Shown here one piece after another: positions 40,961-51,205 of a DNA stretch of 64,000 nt. The stretch comes from Planomicrobium sp. Y74. Lineage in GTDB: Bacteria; Bacillota; Bacilli; Bacillales_A; Planococcaceae. How positions within the stretch are numbered: position 1 is the first letter of the stretch; the number at the start of each line of letters is the position of its first letter. Location: assembly GCF_003668635.1 (NCBI RefSeq), contig NZ_RCWH01000008.1:1-64000 (forward strand). The letters run 5' to 3'. The position numbers were made by a program, and so were the translations under genes. The notes below the pieces were generated by a model, which was given only the letters and a program-made list of their open reading frames with translations, was not told where the DNA came from and made no database searches.

Positions 40961-41860
40961 ATGGCATTGTCTGTTGAACACGCAACAAAAAAGTTCGGTG
41001 ATTTTACCGCAGTCGACAATCTGTCATTAAGTGTTGAAGAAGGTCAGATGCATGGTTTCCTGGGTGCAAATGGAGCTGGCAAGACGACTACATTCCGCAT
41101 GATACTCGGTTTATTAGATCCTACCCACGGCAAGGTTTCATGGAATGGCAGACCGATCACTTACGAGTCGAGCCCTTTTATCGGATATTTGCCGGAGGAG
41201 CGGGGATTGTATCCGAAAATGAAAGTGGAGGATCAATTGATTTACCTGGCGCAGCTCCGTAAAATGTCCAAAGAGGAAGCGAAAAAAGAAACTGCTGCTT
41301 GGCTTGAGCGTTTTGAAGTTCCTCATTATGCGGGGAAAAAAGTGGAAGAACTATCGAAGGGGAATCAGCAGAAAATCCAATTGATCGCTTCCTTGGTACA
41401 TAAACCTTCGCTGATTATTCTTGATGAACCATTTTCCGGACTCGACCCAGTAAACGTCGGGATGCTCAAAAGCGCTATATTGGATGTTCAAAAACAAGGC
41501 GCAACCATTGTGTTTTCAAGCCACCGGATGGATCATGTCGAGGAATTATGTGACGACATGAGTATCCTTGACCACGGAAAAGTGGTCGTCAGCGGTTCCA
41601 TCAGAGAAGTGAAGCGGAATTTCGGCAAGCAGAATGTACGCCTTAAAATGGATCAGGAGTTAACAGCACTCAGCCAATTGCCTGGCATTGAAAAGTATAC
41701 CGGCACCATTGACGGTGCAGTTCTTCAGATAACAGATGAATCGACGGCAGAGTTAATTCTCGCGGAAGCGATGAAGCTGGGACAGCTGCGCCACTTCTCC
41801 ATTGAAGAGCCATCACTTGAGGAAATCTTTATTGCGAAGGTGGGCAAAGCATATGCATAG
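40961..41860 (+). CDS. yhaQ: ABC transporter ATPase YhaQ (NatA-like)
   Basis: 299 residues. ABC ATPase with Walker A GANGAGKTTTF (about 35-45), signature LSKGNQQKIQLIASL, and Walker B LIILDEPFSGLDP. The C-terminal accessory domain of about 80 residues (VRLKMDQELTALSQLPGIEKY) is typical of NatA/YhaQ. With YhaP it probably forms a sodium- or drug-export ABC pump. ATG 40961 follows AAAGGAGG with 6-7 base spacing. A longer reading from 40886 has no ribosome site. Its last codons overlap the start of yhaP. Confidence 0.88.
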   Translation: MALSVEHATKKFGDFTAVDNLSLSVEEGQMHGFLGANGAGKTTTFRMILGLLDPTHGKVSWNGRPITYESSPFIGYLPEERGLYPKMKVEDQLIYLAQLRKMSKEEAKKETAAWLERFEVPHYAGKKVEELSKGNQQKIQLIASLVHKPSLIILDEPFSGLDPVNVGMLKSAILDVQKQGATIVFSSHRMDHVEELCDDMSILDHGKVVVSGSIREVKRNFGKQNVRLKMDQELTALSQLPGIEKYTGTIDGAVLQITDESTAELILAEAMKLGQLRHFSIEEPSLEEIFIAKVGKAYA

Positions 41861-43100
41861 TTTTTGGATCATTTTCAAGCAGGCGTTCATGACGAAAGCA
41901 CGGACTAAATCCTTCATCATTACGACCATCATAGTCGCTGCAGCCTTTTTCCTGCTGGCGAATTTGCCGAATATTATCGAATCCTTCGAAGACGATGAGG
42001 AAGGGCAGGTTATCCATGTCATCGATGAAAGCGGTGAACTGATACCGCAACTGCAATCCCAACTCGAACAGACTGAAAGTGATATTCAGGCGATGCCGAC
42101 TGAAATGTCAGAAGAAGAATTACAGCAGGGCATCACCGAAGGCACGATTGAATCTTATTTGGTAATTGAAGAAGGCGAGACGTTATCAGCCCGGTATGTC
42201 TCTGAATCAGCAAATGAAATAGGAGCAGGTTCTGAGGTGGAAAAAGCTGTACAGGCGATTCAGACTGCTCAGACAGCTGAGAGGCTCGGCTTAAACGGAG
42301 CGGAAGTCGGAGAGCTGTTCATGCCGGCTGAATTTGAGCGGGAAGCGGTTTCCGACAGTTCCAAAACGGAAGAAGAGCTGAGCCAGGCAAGAGGGCTTGT
42401 CTATGTATTGATCCTGCTGATTTATGTGGCGGTCATTTACTATCCGAATATGATTGCCATGGAAGTGGCAAATGAGAAATCTTCCCGTGTGATGGAAATT
42501 CTGATTTCCAGTGTGTCGCCGGTCAAGCATATGTTTGCGAAGATTGCAGGGATCGGCACACTCGGAATTGTGCAGATGCTGATTTTTGGAATCGCCGGAT
42601 ACTTTGCCTTTAAAACATCCGGTTCGGATATGGCCGAAGGATTTTTCAGCGTCATGGGCTTCTCGGAGATTAAAGTGAGCACATTCCTGTTTGCTGTGCT
42701 TTTCTTCCTGCTGGGCTACTTTCTTTATGCAGTTCTAGCAGCGTTGCTCGGCTCGCTGGTGAGCAGAACCGAAGACGTACAGCAATTGATGCTGCCGATG
42801 ATGTTCCTGATCATCATTTCATCGTTCATCGCATTTTCCGGTATCGGTATGCCTGAAGCAAACTATGTCACCGTTTCTTCATTCATCCCATTCTTCGCAC
42901 CGCTGGTAATGTTCTTGCGGGTAGGGATGCTCGACATCCCTTTGTGGGAACCGTTGCTGTCAATCGCCATCATGCTTCTTACAATAGGTGCGCTCGGCTG
43001 GTTCGGTGCCCGCGTATACCGAGGCGGCGTGTTGATGTACGGTTCCTCACAGTCACTCAAAGATATCGGCAAAGCAATCCGTCTTGGCAATAAAAAATAG
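41853..43100 (+). CDS. yhaP: ABC transporter permease YhaP (NatB-like)
   Basis: 415 residues. ABC-2 type permease. An N-terminal helix (about 20-38) is followed by an extracytoplasmic domain of about 150 residues rich in Glu and Gln (IHVIDESGELIPQLQSQLEQ) and then five to six helices. The family motif NEKSSRVMEILISSVSP lies at about 207-223. ATG 41853 overlaps the yhaQ stop, with GAAGGTGGG 9 bases upstream. It works with YhaQ as an exporter. A terminator follows at 43119, ending this operon. Confidence 0.88.
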   Translation: MHSFWIIFKQAFMTKARTKSFIITTIIVAAAFFLLANLPNIIESFEDDEEGQVIHVIDESGELIPQLQSQLEQTESDIQAMPTEMSEEELQQGITEGTIESYLVIEEGETLSARYVSESANEIGAGSEVEKAVQAIQTAQTAERLGLNGAEVGELFMPAEFEREAVSDSSKTEEELSQARGLVYVLILLIYVAVIYYPNMIAMEVANEKSSRVMEILISSVSPVKHMFAKIAGIGTLGIVQMLIFGIAGYFAFKTSGSDMAEGFFSVMGFSEIKVSTFLFAVLFFLLGYFLYAVLAALLGSLVSRTEDVQQLMLPMMFLIIISSFIAFSGIGMPEANYVTVSSFIPFFAPLVMFLRVGMLDIPLWEPLLSIAIMLLTIGALGWFGARVYRGGVLMYGSSQSLKDIGKAIRLGNKK

Positions 43101-43118
43101 GAAAGTAGCCTACAAAAG

Positions 43119-43154
43119 CTGTTTGCGGAGAGTTTTCCGCAAACAGTTTTTTTT
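43119..43154 (+). terminator. Terminator after yhaQP
   Basis: CTGTTTGCGGA pairs with TCCGCAAACAG, followed by eight T. It separates yhaQP from yhaONM. Confidence 0.92.
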
Positions 43155-43176
43155 ATGGGGTGGTCATGGTAAAATT

Positions 43177-43190
43177 AGAACAAATATTCG
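43177..43190. promoter_or_regulatory. LexA-like (SOS) box upstream of yhaO
   Basis: AGAACAAATATTCG matches the Bacillus LexA consensus CGAACRNRYGTTCG at 12 of 14 positions by eye. It lies 23 bp before the yhaO start and next to a TAAAAT -10-like element. The B. subtilis yhaONM genes are reported to belong to the SOS regulon, as far as I recall. Confidence 0.6.
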
Positions 43191-43212
43191 CTTTCGGAAA
43201 AGAGGGGAAAGT

Positions 43213-44430
43213 ATGGCGCCGATCCGCTTCATACATACAGCAGATTTACATTTAGGAAGCCCGTTTACCGGTATTTCCGGACTTGCAGAAGAACAGCGGA
43301 AAAAGTTTGCAGATACCGTATACCAGGCTTTTGACACACTGATTGATTATGCGGTAAGAGAGAAGCCGGATTTTATGCTGATAGCCGGCGATATTTATGA
43401 CGGTGAAGACAGGACACTTCGGGCGCAGTATAAATTCCAAAAAGGAATGGAGCGTCTTAACCTTGCCGAAATTCCTGTAATTATTAGCCATGGCAACCAT
43501 GACCATCTCGGGGGCGGTTGGGCCCGTTTTGAATTGCCTGGAAATGTCCACGTATTTGATGACCAGGTTGCGAGCCACAGCTTCACAGTATCCGGCAGTA
43601 AAGTGACTGTGACGGGTTTCAGTTACGGTGAACGCCATGTAAAGACAGCAAAAATTCTTGAGTTCCCGCAGGCGGACGAATCGTCTGACTACCATATCGG
43701 CATGCTTCACGGCAGTATGGATGGCGATGCCAGCCATGCGGTTTATGCGCCTTTTAAAAAAGAGCAGCTGCTCAACAAAAATTACCATTATTGGGCTTTG
43801 GGACATATCCATCTTCGCCAGATTCTCCATGAGGATCCCTGTATCGTCTATCCTGGAAATATACAGGGCAGGCACCGGAAGGAAACGGGACCGAAAGGAT
43901 TTTATGATGTGCTTCTGGAGAATGCCGGCACCAGTATGGAATTTATCCAAACATCTGCTGTCTGCTTCGATTCGCTAAAGATTTCCTGCAGCGGCATCCT
44001 GCACATGAATGAATTGATTGATGCCTGCATAGCAGAGGCGGAACAATATACATCAGAAAATAATGCAGTCATGGCTGTGCTTCATCTGACTGATCAGGAT
44101 GAGCATTCAACTGAACTTTTGGAAGATGTACCGGAAGCTGTTTTATTGGAAGCGATACAGGAGGCAATTGAGTCCAGTTCTGCTGAAGCTTGGATCAGCA
44201 ATATTGTTGTGGAAGATGCCTATATGGAAAACCGGGTTTCGGCTATTGGAGAAAAGATTTCCGCGACGATGTCGGAATGGGATCATACCGACTGGAAATG
44301 GGTCCTGAAGGATCTCTACCAGCATCCAAAAGCAAGCAGATACTTGGATCCTTTGACAAACGAGGCTATAGAGGAAGTAGTAGCAGATGCAATCCCGAAA
44401 ATCCATAAAGCCATGAGAGCAGGTGAATAA
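43213..44430 (+). CDS. yhaO: SbcD-like DNA repair exonuclease YhaO
   Basis: 405 residues. Calcineurin-like metallophosphoesterase nuclease, with metal motifs FIHTADLHLGSPF (6-18), AGDIYDGED, HGNHDH, GMLHGS and ALGHIHLRQ. It works with the SMC-like ATPase YhaN encoded next to it, in the manner of SbcD/SbcC or Mre11/Rad50. The start ATG 43213 has GAGGGGAAAG upstream. A frame extending to 43084 crosses the preceding terminator and is rejected. Its end lies 4 bases before the yhaN start. Confidence 0.9.
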   Translation: MAPIRFIHTADLHLGSPFTGISGLAEEQRKKFADTVYQAFDTLIDYAVREKPDFMLIAGDIYDGEDRTLRAQYKFQKGMERLNLAEIPVIISHGNHDHLGGGWARFELPGNVHVFDDQVASHSFTVSGSKVTVTGFSYGERHVKTAKILEFPQADESSDYHIGMLHGSMDGDASHAVYAPFKKEQLLNKNYHYWALGHIHLRQILHEDPCIVYPGNIQGRHRKETGPKGFYDVLLENAGTSMEFIQTSAVCFDSLKISCSGILHMNELIDACIAEAEQYTSENNAVMAVLHLTDQDEHSTELLEDVPEAVLLEAIQEAIESSSAEAWISNIVVEDAYMENRVSAIGEKISATMSEWDHTDWKWVLKDLYQHPKASRYLDPLTNEAIEEVVADAIPKIHKAMRAGE

Positions 44431-44434
44431 AGGG

Positions 44435-47272
44435 ATGAAGATTGAGAAAATAATCATCTACGGCTTCGGCAAGCACGAAAACCTGACACTTGATATCAAT
44501 GAAGAATTAGCGGTTTTCTATGGTAATAATGAAGCGGGAAAAACGACTATCCAACAATTCATCATTCAAATTCTTTTTGGCTTTCCATCACGTAATCAAA
44601 TGGGAAACCGGTATGAACCGAAAACTGGCGGAAGATATGGTGGCCAGCTTCATTTGGACGATACGCAGTTTGGGAAAGTGGTAATCGAACGGCTGAAAGG
44701 GAAGGCGGCAGGTGATGTTATCGTTTATTTCGCAGACGGTTCACGCGGTACAGAATCCGAATTGAAAAAGATTCTGCGCGATTATGACCGCTCTTCGTTT
44801 GAAGCGATATTTTCATTTTCGATCCATGAACTGCAGGGCCTGGATAAAATGACGGAAGAACAATTGAGCCGGACATTACTTGCTTCGGGTACTACTGGAG
44901 TTGACGCCATCACCCAAATGGAAACCGAACTTGAAAAGGATATGGGAAATCTATTCAAGAAAGGCGGTCGTAATCCACAGCTGAACCTTTTGATTGAGCA
45001 GCTCCGGAACGATGAGAAAGCGTTGAAAGAGCACAGGGAACAGGCGGATTTATATGGACCTTATCTTGAGCAACTGGATCGGTTGAACAACCTGCTTGAA
45101 GAAATTTCAGCTCGGGAAAACGCTATTTCCGAAATGCTTACGGAAGCTGCAGGGCAGCAGCAGGCAGCTCCATTAATGCAGCAGAAGAAACAAGTGGAAG
45201 AGCAATTGGGCAACATTCACGTCCAATCCTTTCCGGCTGATGGCAGCCGCCGAATGGAACGGTTGGCTGAACGGATATCAGAGGCTTTGGCTAAAAAGAA
45301 ACATTCAGAACATGAACTTGCTGTTTTGCCTGAAACTTCTATTCTTGAAAAGAACGGTGATGCAATAGCGGAATTGCTTGAAAACGAATCCGAATGGCTG
45401 CGGCTTCTTTCTCGGCACAGGGATTTGGATGACGAATCAGGCAAGTTGGAGGAAGAGCTTGGCCGCCAGCTGGGGCTGATCGGAATGGGACTTGATGAGG
45501 CACTGAAGTTTGATGTTTCGCTCGTCAATGAGGAAAAACTTTTAAAATTAGCCGAACGGGCGAACAAGGAAGAAGAAGACATCCGCTTCCATGACCGGGA
45601 ACTTCAGGATGAAAAAAAGAAATTGATCGAAGCCGAAAAAGAGATGTCTTTTCTTGAAAGCGCTGCTCCAACTGAAGAACAAAAGGACGCTGCAGCAAAA
45701 TGGCCGGAAAACTCGCTCAAACTTGCTGAAGCCAAAGCATTGAAACGCATGAAAAAAGAGCCGGTAAATCGTTTCTTTTCCTATATGCTCATCGCACTGG
45801 CTGTTGCGGGTGTGCTGGCAGGCCTTTGGCAATCAGATATCCTGATTGTTTCCATAGCTACTGCAGCGGCTCTGAGTGGACTGTGGATGCTGTGGAAAGC
45901 CAACAGTAAAAACAGTTCTTCTGAAGACATGGATGATGTCATCAAACGTTTCAGCGGAAAAGAAGCTGAAATGGAAAGGCTTCAGTATAAAATAGCGGAG
46001 CATAACCGTAAAGTTGAAGAAACGCTACGGAACATAGCCAGATCAGATAAAAGAATTGATGAACTGATGAATGGAATCAACCATAAACCGGCTAAGAGTG
46101 AATTTGATGCCTATCTTGAGAATCTCGGAATTACTTCATCGGCGAGCAGCTTCACTGTGATCGAGTTATTCAAAACGATCAGGAAAGTGCAGGAAATTCA
46201 TGGGAAACTGAACAGAACTCAAGAATCTCTGGAACAAGTCAAATATGAAGAAGGCAAATGGCTGGAAAAAGCGGTAGCCGCAACAGGAAAAAATATACAG
46301 CCTGGTGATCTTTACACAATACTCCGGGCAGAAGCTAATAAATTGAATGAGTTGAATGAGGAAAACCAGCGGATAACCGATAAAAGGGAAGTTTTGACTG
46401 CAGAATTGCAGCAGCAGTCCAGTTATATAGCTGAATTGGAATTGGAAAAAAACAGCTTGCTTGAGGAATGCGGGGCTGCAGATGTCGAGGAGTTCCACTG
46501 GTTTCATCTTGAATGGCTACGAAAAAAAGAGCTGCAGCAGGAGCTGGAACTCGTTATGAATCAGCTGGAAGCGATTGGAGCAATTGACCAGCGACAAGAT
46601 GACAGTGATGTTTCCTTAAAAGAGCATATCAGTAATCTGGAAGATGAATACAGCTTATTAAAAAACGAGCGCAACCAAACTATGAACGAAAGAGCGGAAC
46701 TTCAGCAGCGGGTAAATCATCTGCTTTCGGATGAAGCATATGAGGTGAAGCTCCAGAATTATGAAGAAAAAAAAGCGAAGTTCAACGAACTGGCCCGTCG
46801 CTGGTCAGTGGACAAAGCAATCATAGAAGCGATTCACAGTACGATGGCCGAACTGAAAGAGAAATCATTGCCTGCCGTCCTTTCTAAAGCGTGTGAATAT
46901 TTTCAGCGTCTAACCGGCAATTCCTATACAGGAATGGAAATAAATCCGGATGGCCATTTTGAAGCGATCCGAAAGGACAATATCCGTTTTCGCATCGCGG
47001 AATTAAGTCAGGCTACAAAAGAGCAGGCTTATTTGGCATTGCGGCTGAGTCTGGCTGTTTCAATGCAAAAGAGTCATCCTTTCCCAATTATCATGGATGA
47101 TCCGTTTGTCCATTTTGATCGCCTGCGGCTTCAGCAAGTGATAAACTTGATAAAAGAGCTGCAAACGGACCATCAGTTCATGTATTTTACTTGCCACGAA
47201 GACATGTGCAGGGCTTGGCCTGAAGCGCAAGTGATCGATGTGGCCAACACTGGAAGGAGTGTATATTTATGA
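44435..47272 (+). CDS. yhaN: SMC/Rad50-like ATPase YhaN
   Basis: 945 residues. The N-terminal ATPase half has Walker [17 protein letters not shown] (about 30-45). Long coiled coils occupy about 160-430 and 490-800 and are interrupted by a hydrophobic stretch ([19 protein letters not shown], about 448-466), the short membrane-like insertion typical of YhaN. The C-terminal half has a signature-like [18 protein letters not shown] and Walker [12 protein letters not shown]. Partner of the nuclease YhaO. ATG 44435 is chosen with AGGTGA upstream; an in-frame GTG at 44423 overlaps yhaO. It overlaps yhaM by four bases. Confidence 0.9.
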   Translation: MKIEKIIIYGFGKHENLTLDINEELAVFYGNNEAGKTTIQQFIIQILFGFPSRNQMGNRYEPKTGGRYGGQLHLDDTQFGKVVIERLKGKAAGDVIVYFADGSRGTESELKKILRDYDRSSFEAIFSFSIHELQGLDKMTEEQLSRTLLASGTTGVDAITQMETELEKDMGNLFKKGGRNPQLNLLIEQLRNDEKALKEHREQADLYGPYLEQLDRLNNLLEEISARENAISEMLTEAAGQQQAAPLMQQKKQVEEQLGNIHVQSFPADGSRRMERLAERISEALAKKKHSEHELAVLPETSILEKNGDAIAELLENESEWLRLLSRHRDLDDESGKLEEELGRQLGLIGMGLDEALKFDVSLVNEEKLLKLAERANKEEEDIRFHDRELQDEKKKLIEAEKEMSFLESAAPTEEQKDAAAKWPENSLKLAEAKALKRMKKEPVNRFFSYMLIALAVAGVLAGLWQSDILIVSIATAAALSGLWMLWKANSKNSSSEDMDDVIKRFSGKEAEMERLQYKIAEHNRKVEETLRNIARSDKRIDELMNGINHKPAKSEFDAYLENLGITSSASSFTVIELFKTIRKVQEIHGKLNRTQESLEQVKYEEGKWLEKAVAATGKNIQPGDLYTILRAEANKLNELNEENQRITDKREVLTAELQQQSSYIAELELEKNSLLEECGAADVEEFHWFHLEWLRKKELQQELELVMNQLEAIGAIDQRQDDSDVSLKEHISNLEDEYSLLKNERNQTMNERAELQQRVNHLLSDEAYEVKLQNYEEKKAKFNELARRWSVDKAIIEAIHSTMAELKEKSLPAVLSKACEYFQRLTGNSYTGMEINPDGHFEAIRKDNIRFRIAELSQATKEQAYLALRLSLAVSMQKSHPFPIIMDDPFVHFDRLRLQQVINLIKELQTDHQFMYFTCHEDMCRAWPEAQVIDVANTGRSVYL

Positions 47273-48210
47273 AAAAAGGCATCACCCAACGGGCGGTTGG
47301 AGAAACGATAGATGAATTCCTTTTGATCAAGCAATCGGTAAAAGGGGTGACCACAACGGGTAATCCGTTCATGTCACTGGTCTTGCAGGACAAAAGTGGA
47401 GACATTGAAGCGAAGCTATGGGATACCAAAGATGAGCATGAAAAGCTTTTTGCTGCAGAAACGATTGTGCGGGTAGGCGGGGAAATCCATAATTACCGCG
47501 GAAAAAACCAATTGCGCATCAAGAGCATACGGCCAGCAAAGCCAGAAGAAAATCAGTCAATCGGCGACTTGCTTCCCACTTCCGAAAAAAGCACGGAGCA
47601 GCTTTTCGAGGAAATCATGCAATATCTTTTCGAAATGGAAAATCCGCAGATTCAGCGGATTACACGTCATATCCTGAAGAAACATCAGCAAAGCGTATTG
47701 ACTTTTCCAGCAGCAACCCGAAACCACCATGATTACGTATCAGGATTGGCCGATCATGTAGTGTCCATGCTGCGTTTAGGAAAAGCACTGCTCGGCATCT
47801 ATCCGTCGTTGAATAAAGACCTCTTATATGCCGGAATCATCCTGCATGATATCGGTAAAGTGTTTGAATTGTCCGGACCAATTGCCACTACTTATACGGT
47901 GGAAGGCAATCTATTGGGCCATATCTCGATAATGGTGACGGAGATTTCAAAAACAGCGGAAGAACTGGAGATTGACGGGGAAGAAGTGATGCTTCTTCAA
48001 CATATGGTGCTATCTCACCACGGCAAAGAAGAGTGGGGGAGCCCGAAACGCCCGATGATCAAAGAAGCCGAGATGCTGCATTATATTGATAATATCGACG
48101 CTAAAATGATGATGCTGGACCGGGCACTCGAAAAAACAAAACCCGGCGAATTTTCAGAAAGGCTATTCCCTTTGGAAAATCGTTCATTCTACAAACCGAA
48201 AATAGAATAG
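47269..48210 (+). CDS. yhaM: 3'-5' exoribonuclease YhaM
   Basis: 313 residues. An N-terminal OB-fold nucleic-acid-binding domain (about 15-95, including [20 protein letters not shown]) is followed by an HD phosphohydrolase domain with [15 protein letters not shown] (about 155-169), the HD pair in [11 protein letters not shown], and [15 protein letters not shown]. It degrades RNA and single-stranded DNA from the 3' end with Mn or Co. The ATG overlaps the yhaN stop. The ribosome site GGAAGGAG is inside yhaN. Last gene of the operon, with a strong terminator. Confidence 0.92.
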   Translation: MKKGITQRAVGETIDEFLLIKQSVKGVTTTGNPFMSLVLQDKSGDIEAKLWDTKDEHEKLFAAETIVRVGGEIHNYRGKNQLRIKSIRPAKPEENQSIGDLLPTSEKSTEQLFEEIMQYLFEMENPQIQRITRHILKKHQQSVLTFPAATRNHHDYVSGLADHVVSMLRLGKALLGIYPSLNKDLLYAGIILHDIGKVFELSGPIATTYTVEGNLLGHISIMVTEISKTAEELEIDGEEVMLLQHMVLSHHGKEEWGSPKRPMIKEAEMLHYIDNIDAKMMMLDRALEKTKPGEFSERLFPLENRSFYKPKIE

Positions 48211-48227
48211 GATGAAAATCAGCAGAA

Positions 48228-48265
48228 CAAAAACCCCCCATTTCAAATTGAAATGGGGGTTTTTG
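48228..48265. terminator. Convergent terminator yhaM / prsA
   Basis: AAAACCCCCCATTTC pairs with GAAATGGGGGTTTT. Strong in both directions. Confidence 0.92.
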
Positions 48266-48277
48266 TAGAGCAAATGC

Positions 48278-49165
48278 TTATTCTTCAGCAGGCGCTCCTG
48301 CGTTCATAATTTCATCCAATGCGCCTTCAAGTTCTTCATCTTTAATTTCCACGTTCGCCTGTTCCATCAATTCTGCAATTTTAGGAAGCAATGCAGTTTG
48401 ATCAGCTTTTTGCATAGCAAGTTCGCTGCGGATTTCTTCTTTCTGTTCTTCTAAAGGCTCCTGGCCTTCAACTTCACGTTTGTCTGTTACTTGGATAATG
48501 TGGAATCCATGCTGTGTTTGTACAGGTTCACTGATTTCGTCAACTTCCAATGAATAAGCGGCTTCTTCAAATTCCGGTACCATTGCGCCGGCTCCGAACC
48601 AGTCAAGGTTCCCGCCATTTGCTGCAGATCCCGGATCAGATGAGTATTCTTCAGCCAATTCAGCGAAATCTCCTCCGGCGTCAAGTTCTTCCTTTACAGT
48701 AGCAGCAGTTTCTTCATCAGCTACAAGGATGTGGCGCGCGTTAAGTTCTGTACCCTGACGGTCATAATAAGACTGAATTTCTTCATCAGTTACTTCTACG
48801 CCATCAGTTAAAGCTTTTTCCTGCAATAGATTCAAACGGATCACTTTTTCATAGCTTTCCTCTGTTTGATTGTTTTGTTCAAGGAAGGCTTCATAGTTTT
48901 CACCATATTCTTCTTTAGAACTTTCAATTTCAGCCTGAACTTCTTCATCAGTTACTTCATATTCTTCAGACAATACTTTTTCAATCATCAGGATTTGGAT
49001 GGCCTGGTCACCGATTGATGTTTTCATTTCTTGATATAAATCCTCTTTAGTGACATCTCCGACTTCTGATGTAACAAGGACCGTGCTTTCCGCATTGTCA
49101 TCGCTGCATGCTGCCAAAGCTAATACTGAGGCCGCTAAAGATAAAGTTAAAACTGTTTTTTTCAT
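48278..49165 (-). CDS. prsA: Foldase lipoprotein PrsA (parvulin-type PPIase)
   Basis: 295 residues. A lipoprotein signal ends at VLALAAC (Cys about 20). The parvulin PPIase domain begins [16 protein letters not shown] (about 138-153) and ends [17 protein letters not shown], flanked by helical N- and C-terminal parts. It is anchored outside the cytoplasmic membrane and helps exported proteins fold. The start ATG 49165 has ATAGGAGCGG upstream. A longer reading to 49360 runs into a family B repeat. It is acidic (many Glu), as usual for this family. Confidence 0.93.
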   Translation of the reverse strand: MKKTVLTLSLAASVLALAACSDDNAESTVLVTSEVGDVTKEDLYQEMKTSIGDQAIQILMIEKVLSEEYEVTDEEVQAEIESSKEEYGENYEAFLEQNNQTEESYEKVIRLNLLQEKALTDGVEVTDEEIQSYYDRQGTELNARHILVADEETAATVKEELDAGGDFAELAEEYSSDPGSAANGGNLDWFGAGAMVPEFEEAAYSLEVDEISEPVQTQHGFHIIQVTDKREVEGQEPLEEQKEEIRSELAMQKADQTALLPKIAELMEQANVEIKDEELEGALDEIMNAGAPAEE

Positions 49166-49319
49166 AATTTCCGCTCCTATCATACATTCTGGTTGCCGTA
49201 AGTTACTATACCATAAACGTTTAAAAATTAAAAAAGTTTCTTCTGGAGATGAAATCAACAATTTTAGGGATAAGTAAGTATGCTTTTTTTTCGAGTAAGC
49301 TATAAAAGGAACGGACTCT

Positions 49320-49563
49320 GTCCAGACTCCAGCGGCCCAGCTCTTCGGGTCATAAGCCACTTTGTGTCTAGTCTCCAGTGCCTAGCTCTTCGGGATATAA
49401 GTCAAACCAGCTGCGTGGCAAAGAACGCCACTACGCTGATTCGTCTTATACCTGTCAGAGCTGAACAGGCACTTCCGCTTTTCTAGACTGTGCGGCTGAA
49501 AAGACGCCGCTTTGCCAAATCGTCTTATGCCTGTCAGAGCTTAACGGGCGCTTGCGCTTTTCT
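49320..49563 (+). repeat. Family B repeat, composite cluster (B7 plus two fragments)
   Basis: A left fragment (49320-49359) precedes a full unit (49368-49483, GTCTCCAGTGCCTAGCTC to CACTTCCGCTTTTC), and a right fragment follows (about 49484-49563). The full unit has AGTGCCT pairing with AGGCACT where other copies have AGCGCCC/GGGCGCT, a compensatory change. It fills most of the gap between prsA and the next gene (49166-49606). Confidence 0.85.
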
Positions 49564-49573
49564 TATTTTGTAT

Positions 49574-49605
49574 TAAAAAAGCCTATTTGCCAAAGGGCAA
49601 ATAGA
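49574..49605 (-). terminator. Terminator after small membrane gene
   Basis: Read leftward, CTATTTGCC pairs with GGCAAATAG, followed by GCTTTTTT. Confidence 0.88.
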
Positions 49606-49606
49606 C

Positions 49607-49792
49607 TTAAGGAGTAAATTCTACGCCTACATAAAGTGAAACCAATAAAATTGTTATTAATATATTAATCGTACGGAATATTTTCTCGTGATTTTCTTCT
49701 GGAATTTCCCGTGAGGTCACCAATGCCAAAGTCATTCGGTTGATTTGGAACAGGTAAAACACTGAGAACATAACTACAAACGCGATAATCAT
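49607..49792 (-). CDS. Small two-helix membrane protein, 61 aa
   Basis: 61 residues with two hydrophobic helices (MIIAFVVMFSVFYLF at 1-15 and TINILITILLVSLYVGV at about 42-58) separated by a charged loop, TSREIPEENHEKIFR. The ribosome site AGGGGAGGAAA is 5-6 bases before the ATG, and a strong terminator follows. Clearly a gene, but I do not recognise the family. It occupies the place of yhaL in B. subtilis but is not obviously similar. Confidence 0.72.
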   Translation of the reverse strand: MIIAFVVMFSVFYLFQINRMTLALVTSREIPEENHEKIFRTINILITILLVSLYVGVEFTP

Positions 49793-49851
49793 GAATTTCC
49801 TCCCCTCTGCCTTAGATTCAAGTATAACAAATTCGGAAAGAAAATACAGGA

Positions 49852-50397
49852 TTAACTGATTGCCTGCGGTACCAGTATTTCAAAACCTGTTTCAGTTTCT
49901 TCAATCAATGCATGCTTTGGTGTACGAAGCAGATGACGGACATAAACGAGATCTGTCAGGCAAAGACTGCAATGGTACGCAAGCAGAATTGCAAAGTAAT
50001 GAATATAAGCAGGGAAGAGTGCACTTAAAAGAATAACCAATGTGTTCAAGAGAATGAATGGTGCCAGTAAGGCAAGTAGAAAGCGGGTCTTTGCTACCGG
50101 TTCTTTAACATGGAGCGAAATTCCGGGAAGCATGCCCAGTTGCTTGCGTAAAATAAACTTCAAGCATTTCCGGCTGCCGATCAGCGGCAAAAAGTGAAAC
50201 ATTTTATGAAGTGGATAAACCGATAATATTCCTAAAAAGAAAAAGAAAAAATAACGATCGGATAATGGAGTGGTATAAAAGAAATTTAAAAGGACATAAA
50301 ATGTTGTGAAAACACCCATTCCAGCTAACACTGCGAATGTGAAAAGGCGGTTAAAGCCATATTCTTTTTTTACATTTATCGTTTTCCAGCAGTGCAT
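49852..50397 (-). CDS. DUF3267-like membrane protein
   Basis: 181 residues with four hydrophobic helices (about 22-45, 53-70, 103-130, 130-155). The PLHKMFHFLPLIG segment at about 69-81 resembles the His-containing helix of DUF3267 proteins, which are distant relatives of M50 membrane proteases. The full HEXXH pattern is absent, so protease activity is unlikely. ATG 50397 is chosen because GGGGGA is 7 bases upstream. Function unknown. Confidence 0.6.
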   Translation of the reverse strand: MHCWKTINVKKEYGFNRLFTFAVLAGMGVFTTFYVLLNFFYTTPLSDRYFFFFFLGILSVYPLHKMFHFLPLIGSRKCLKFILRKQLGMLPGISLHVKEPVAKTRFLLALLAPFILLNTLVILLSALFPAYIHYFAILLAYHCSLCLTDLVYVRHLLRTPKHALIEETETGFEILVPQAIS

Positions 50398-50507
50398 AAA
50401 ATGCATCCCCCACAAATTGGTATTCTCAGTTGAGTCGATACATACAATACAACGATTTTCCGATAAATGCAAGCCTATTTAAAACATTGTTTTTCATAGC
50501 GTTTTCA

Positions 50508-51065
50508 TTATTTTTCAGTTGGTTCAACGATATGGTTTTCTTCATTAAATTTGCTTTCAATATTTTTGAAGGAGGCCTCGAAAATTTCCATGAAATCCTC
50601 ACCATAAATCGTACGGATAACTGCCATGACTTCCAGGAATTCCGGGAATTTACCATAGAGCTCCCGCAGTTTCAAAGAGCCGTCAATCACAGAATGGGGT
50701 GTGTCATGGTAACGTTCAATCATTTCCTGCATTAAATCTTCACCTTTAGGGGTCAGCTCGATGTACGTATTCCGTTTATCGGTATCACGTTTGGAGAATG
50801 ACAAAAGTTCCCGTTCTTCGAGTTTTTTGGAAAAATTGAAGGCAGTCGAGACATGCATGACACCGAATTTAGCCACATCTGAAATTGAGGCACCTTTCAG
50901 GTGATATGCAATCCACAGGATGTGGTGCTCATTAATATTCAGGTCATAAGGTTTGATCCACAATTGCCAATCTTTTTCGACCGCTTTCCATAAAGCTTTG
51001 GATAATTGTCCGATACGTTGGCTGAACATCATCGCTTCTTTCATCGTATAGTCGCGTTCGACCAT
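50508..51065 (-). CDS. scoC: Transcriptional regulator ScoC/Hpr (MarR family)
   Basis: 185 residues. Close to B. subtilis Hpr through most of its length: [73 protein letters not shown]. Winged helix of the MarR type. In B. subtilis it represses extracellular proteases, sporulation genes and oligopeptide uptake during growth. The C-terminal tail after the last conserved block is shorter than in B. subtilis. ATG 51065 follows AAGTAGGTGC. A single gene. Confidence 0.93.
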   Translation of the reverse strand: MVERDYTMKEAMMFSQRIGQLSKALWKAVEKDWQLWIKPYDLNINEHHILWIAYHLKGASISDVAKFGVMHVSTAFNFSKKLEERELLSFSKRDTDKRNTYIELTPKGEDLMQEMIERYHDTPHSVIDGSLKLRELYGKFPEFLEVMAVIRTIYGEDFMEIFEASFKNIESKFNEENHIVEPTEK

Positions 51066-51154
51066 AAAAGCACCTACTTCCCATATTTTGAGATTTCCTT
51101 CATTATAGCAATAAAGTAAAGTGAATAAAAGTCCGAATAGTAAAAAAACTTATT

Positions 51155-51181
51155 AAAAAAACTGCCAAATGGCAGTTTTTT
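51155..51181 (-). terminator. Terminator after yhaH
   Basis: AAAAACTGCC pairs with GGCAGTTTTT, with runs on both sides. It lies between yhaH and scoC. Confidence 0.85.
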
Positions 51182-51205
51182 ATCTTTATTCAATATAGGA
51201 ATGAC

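Noticed and set aside
48278-49360. Long form of PrsA beginning at 49360
   Set aside because: The extension translates a family B repeat and would bury the lipoprotein signal peptide; ATG 49165 has a proper ribosome site.
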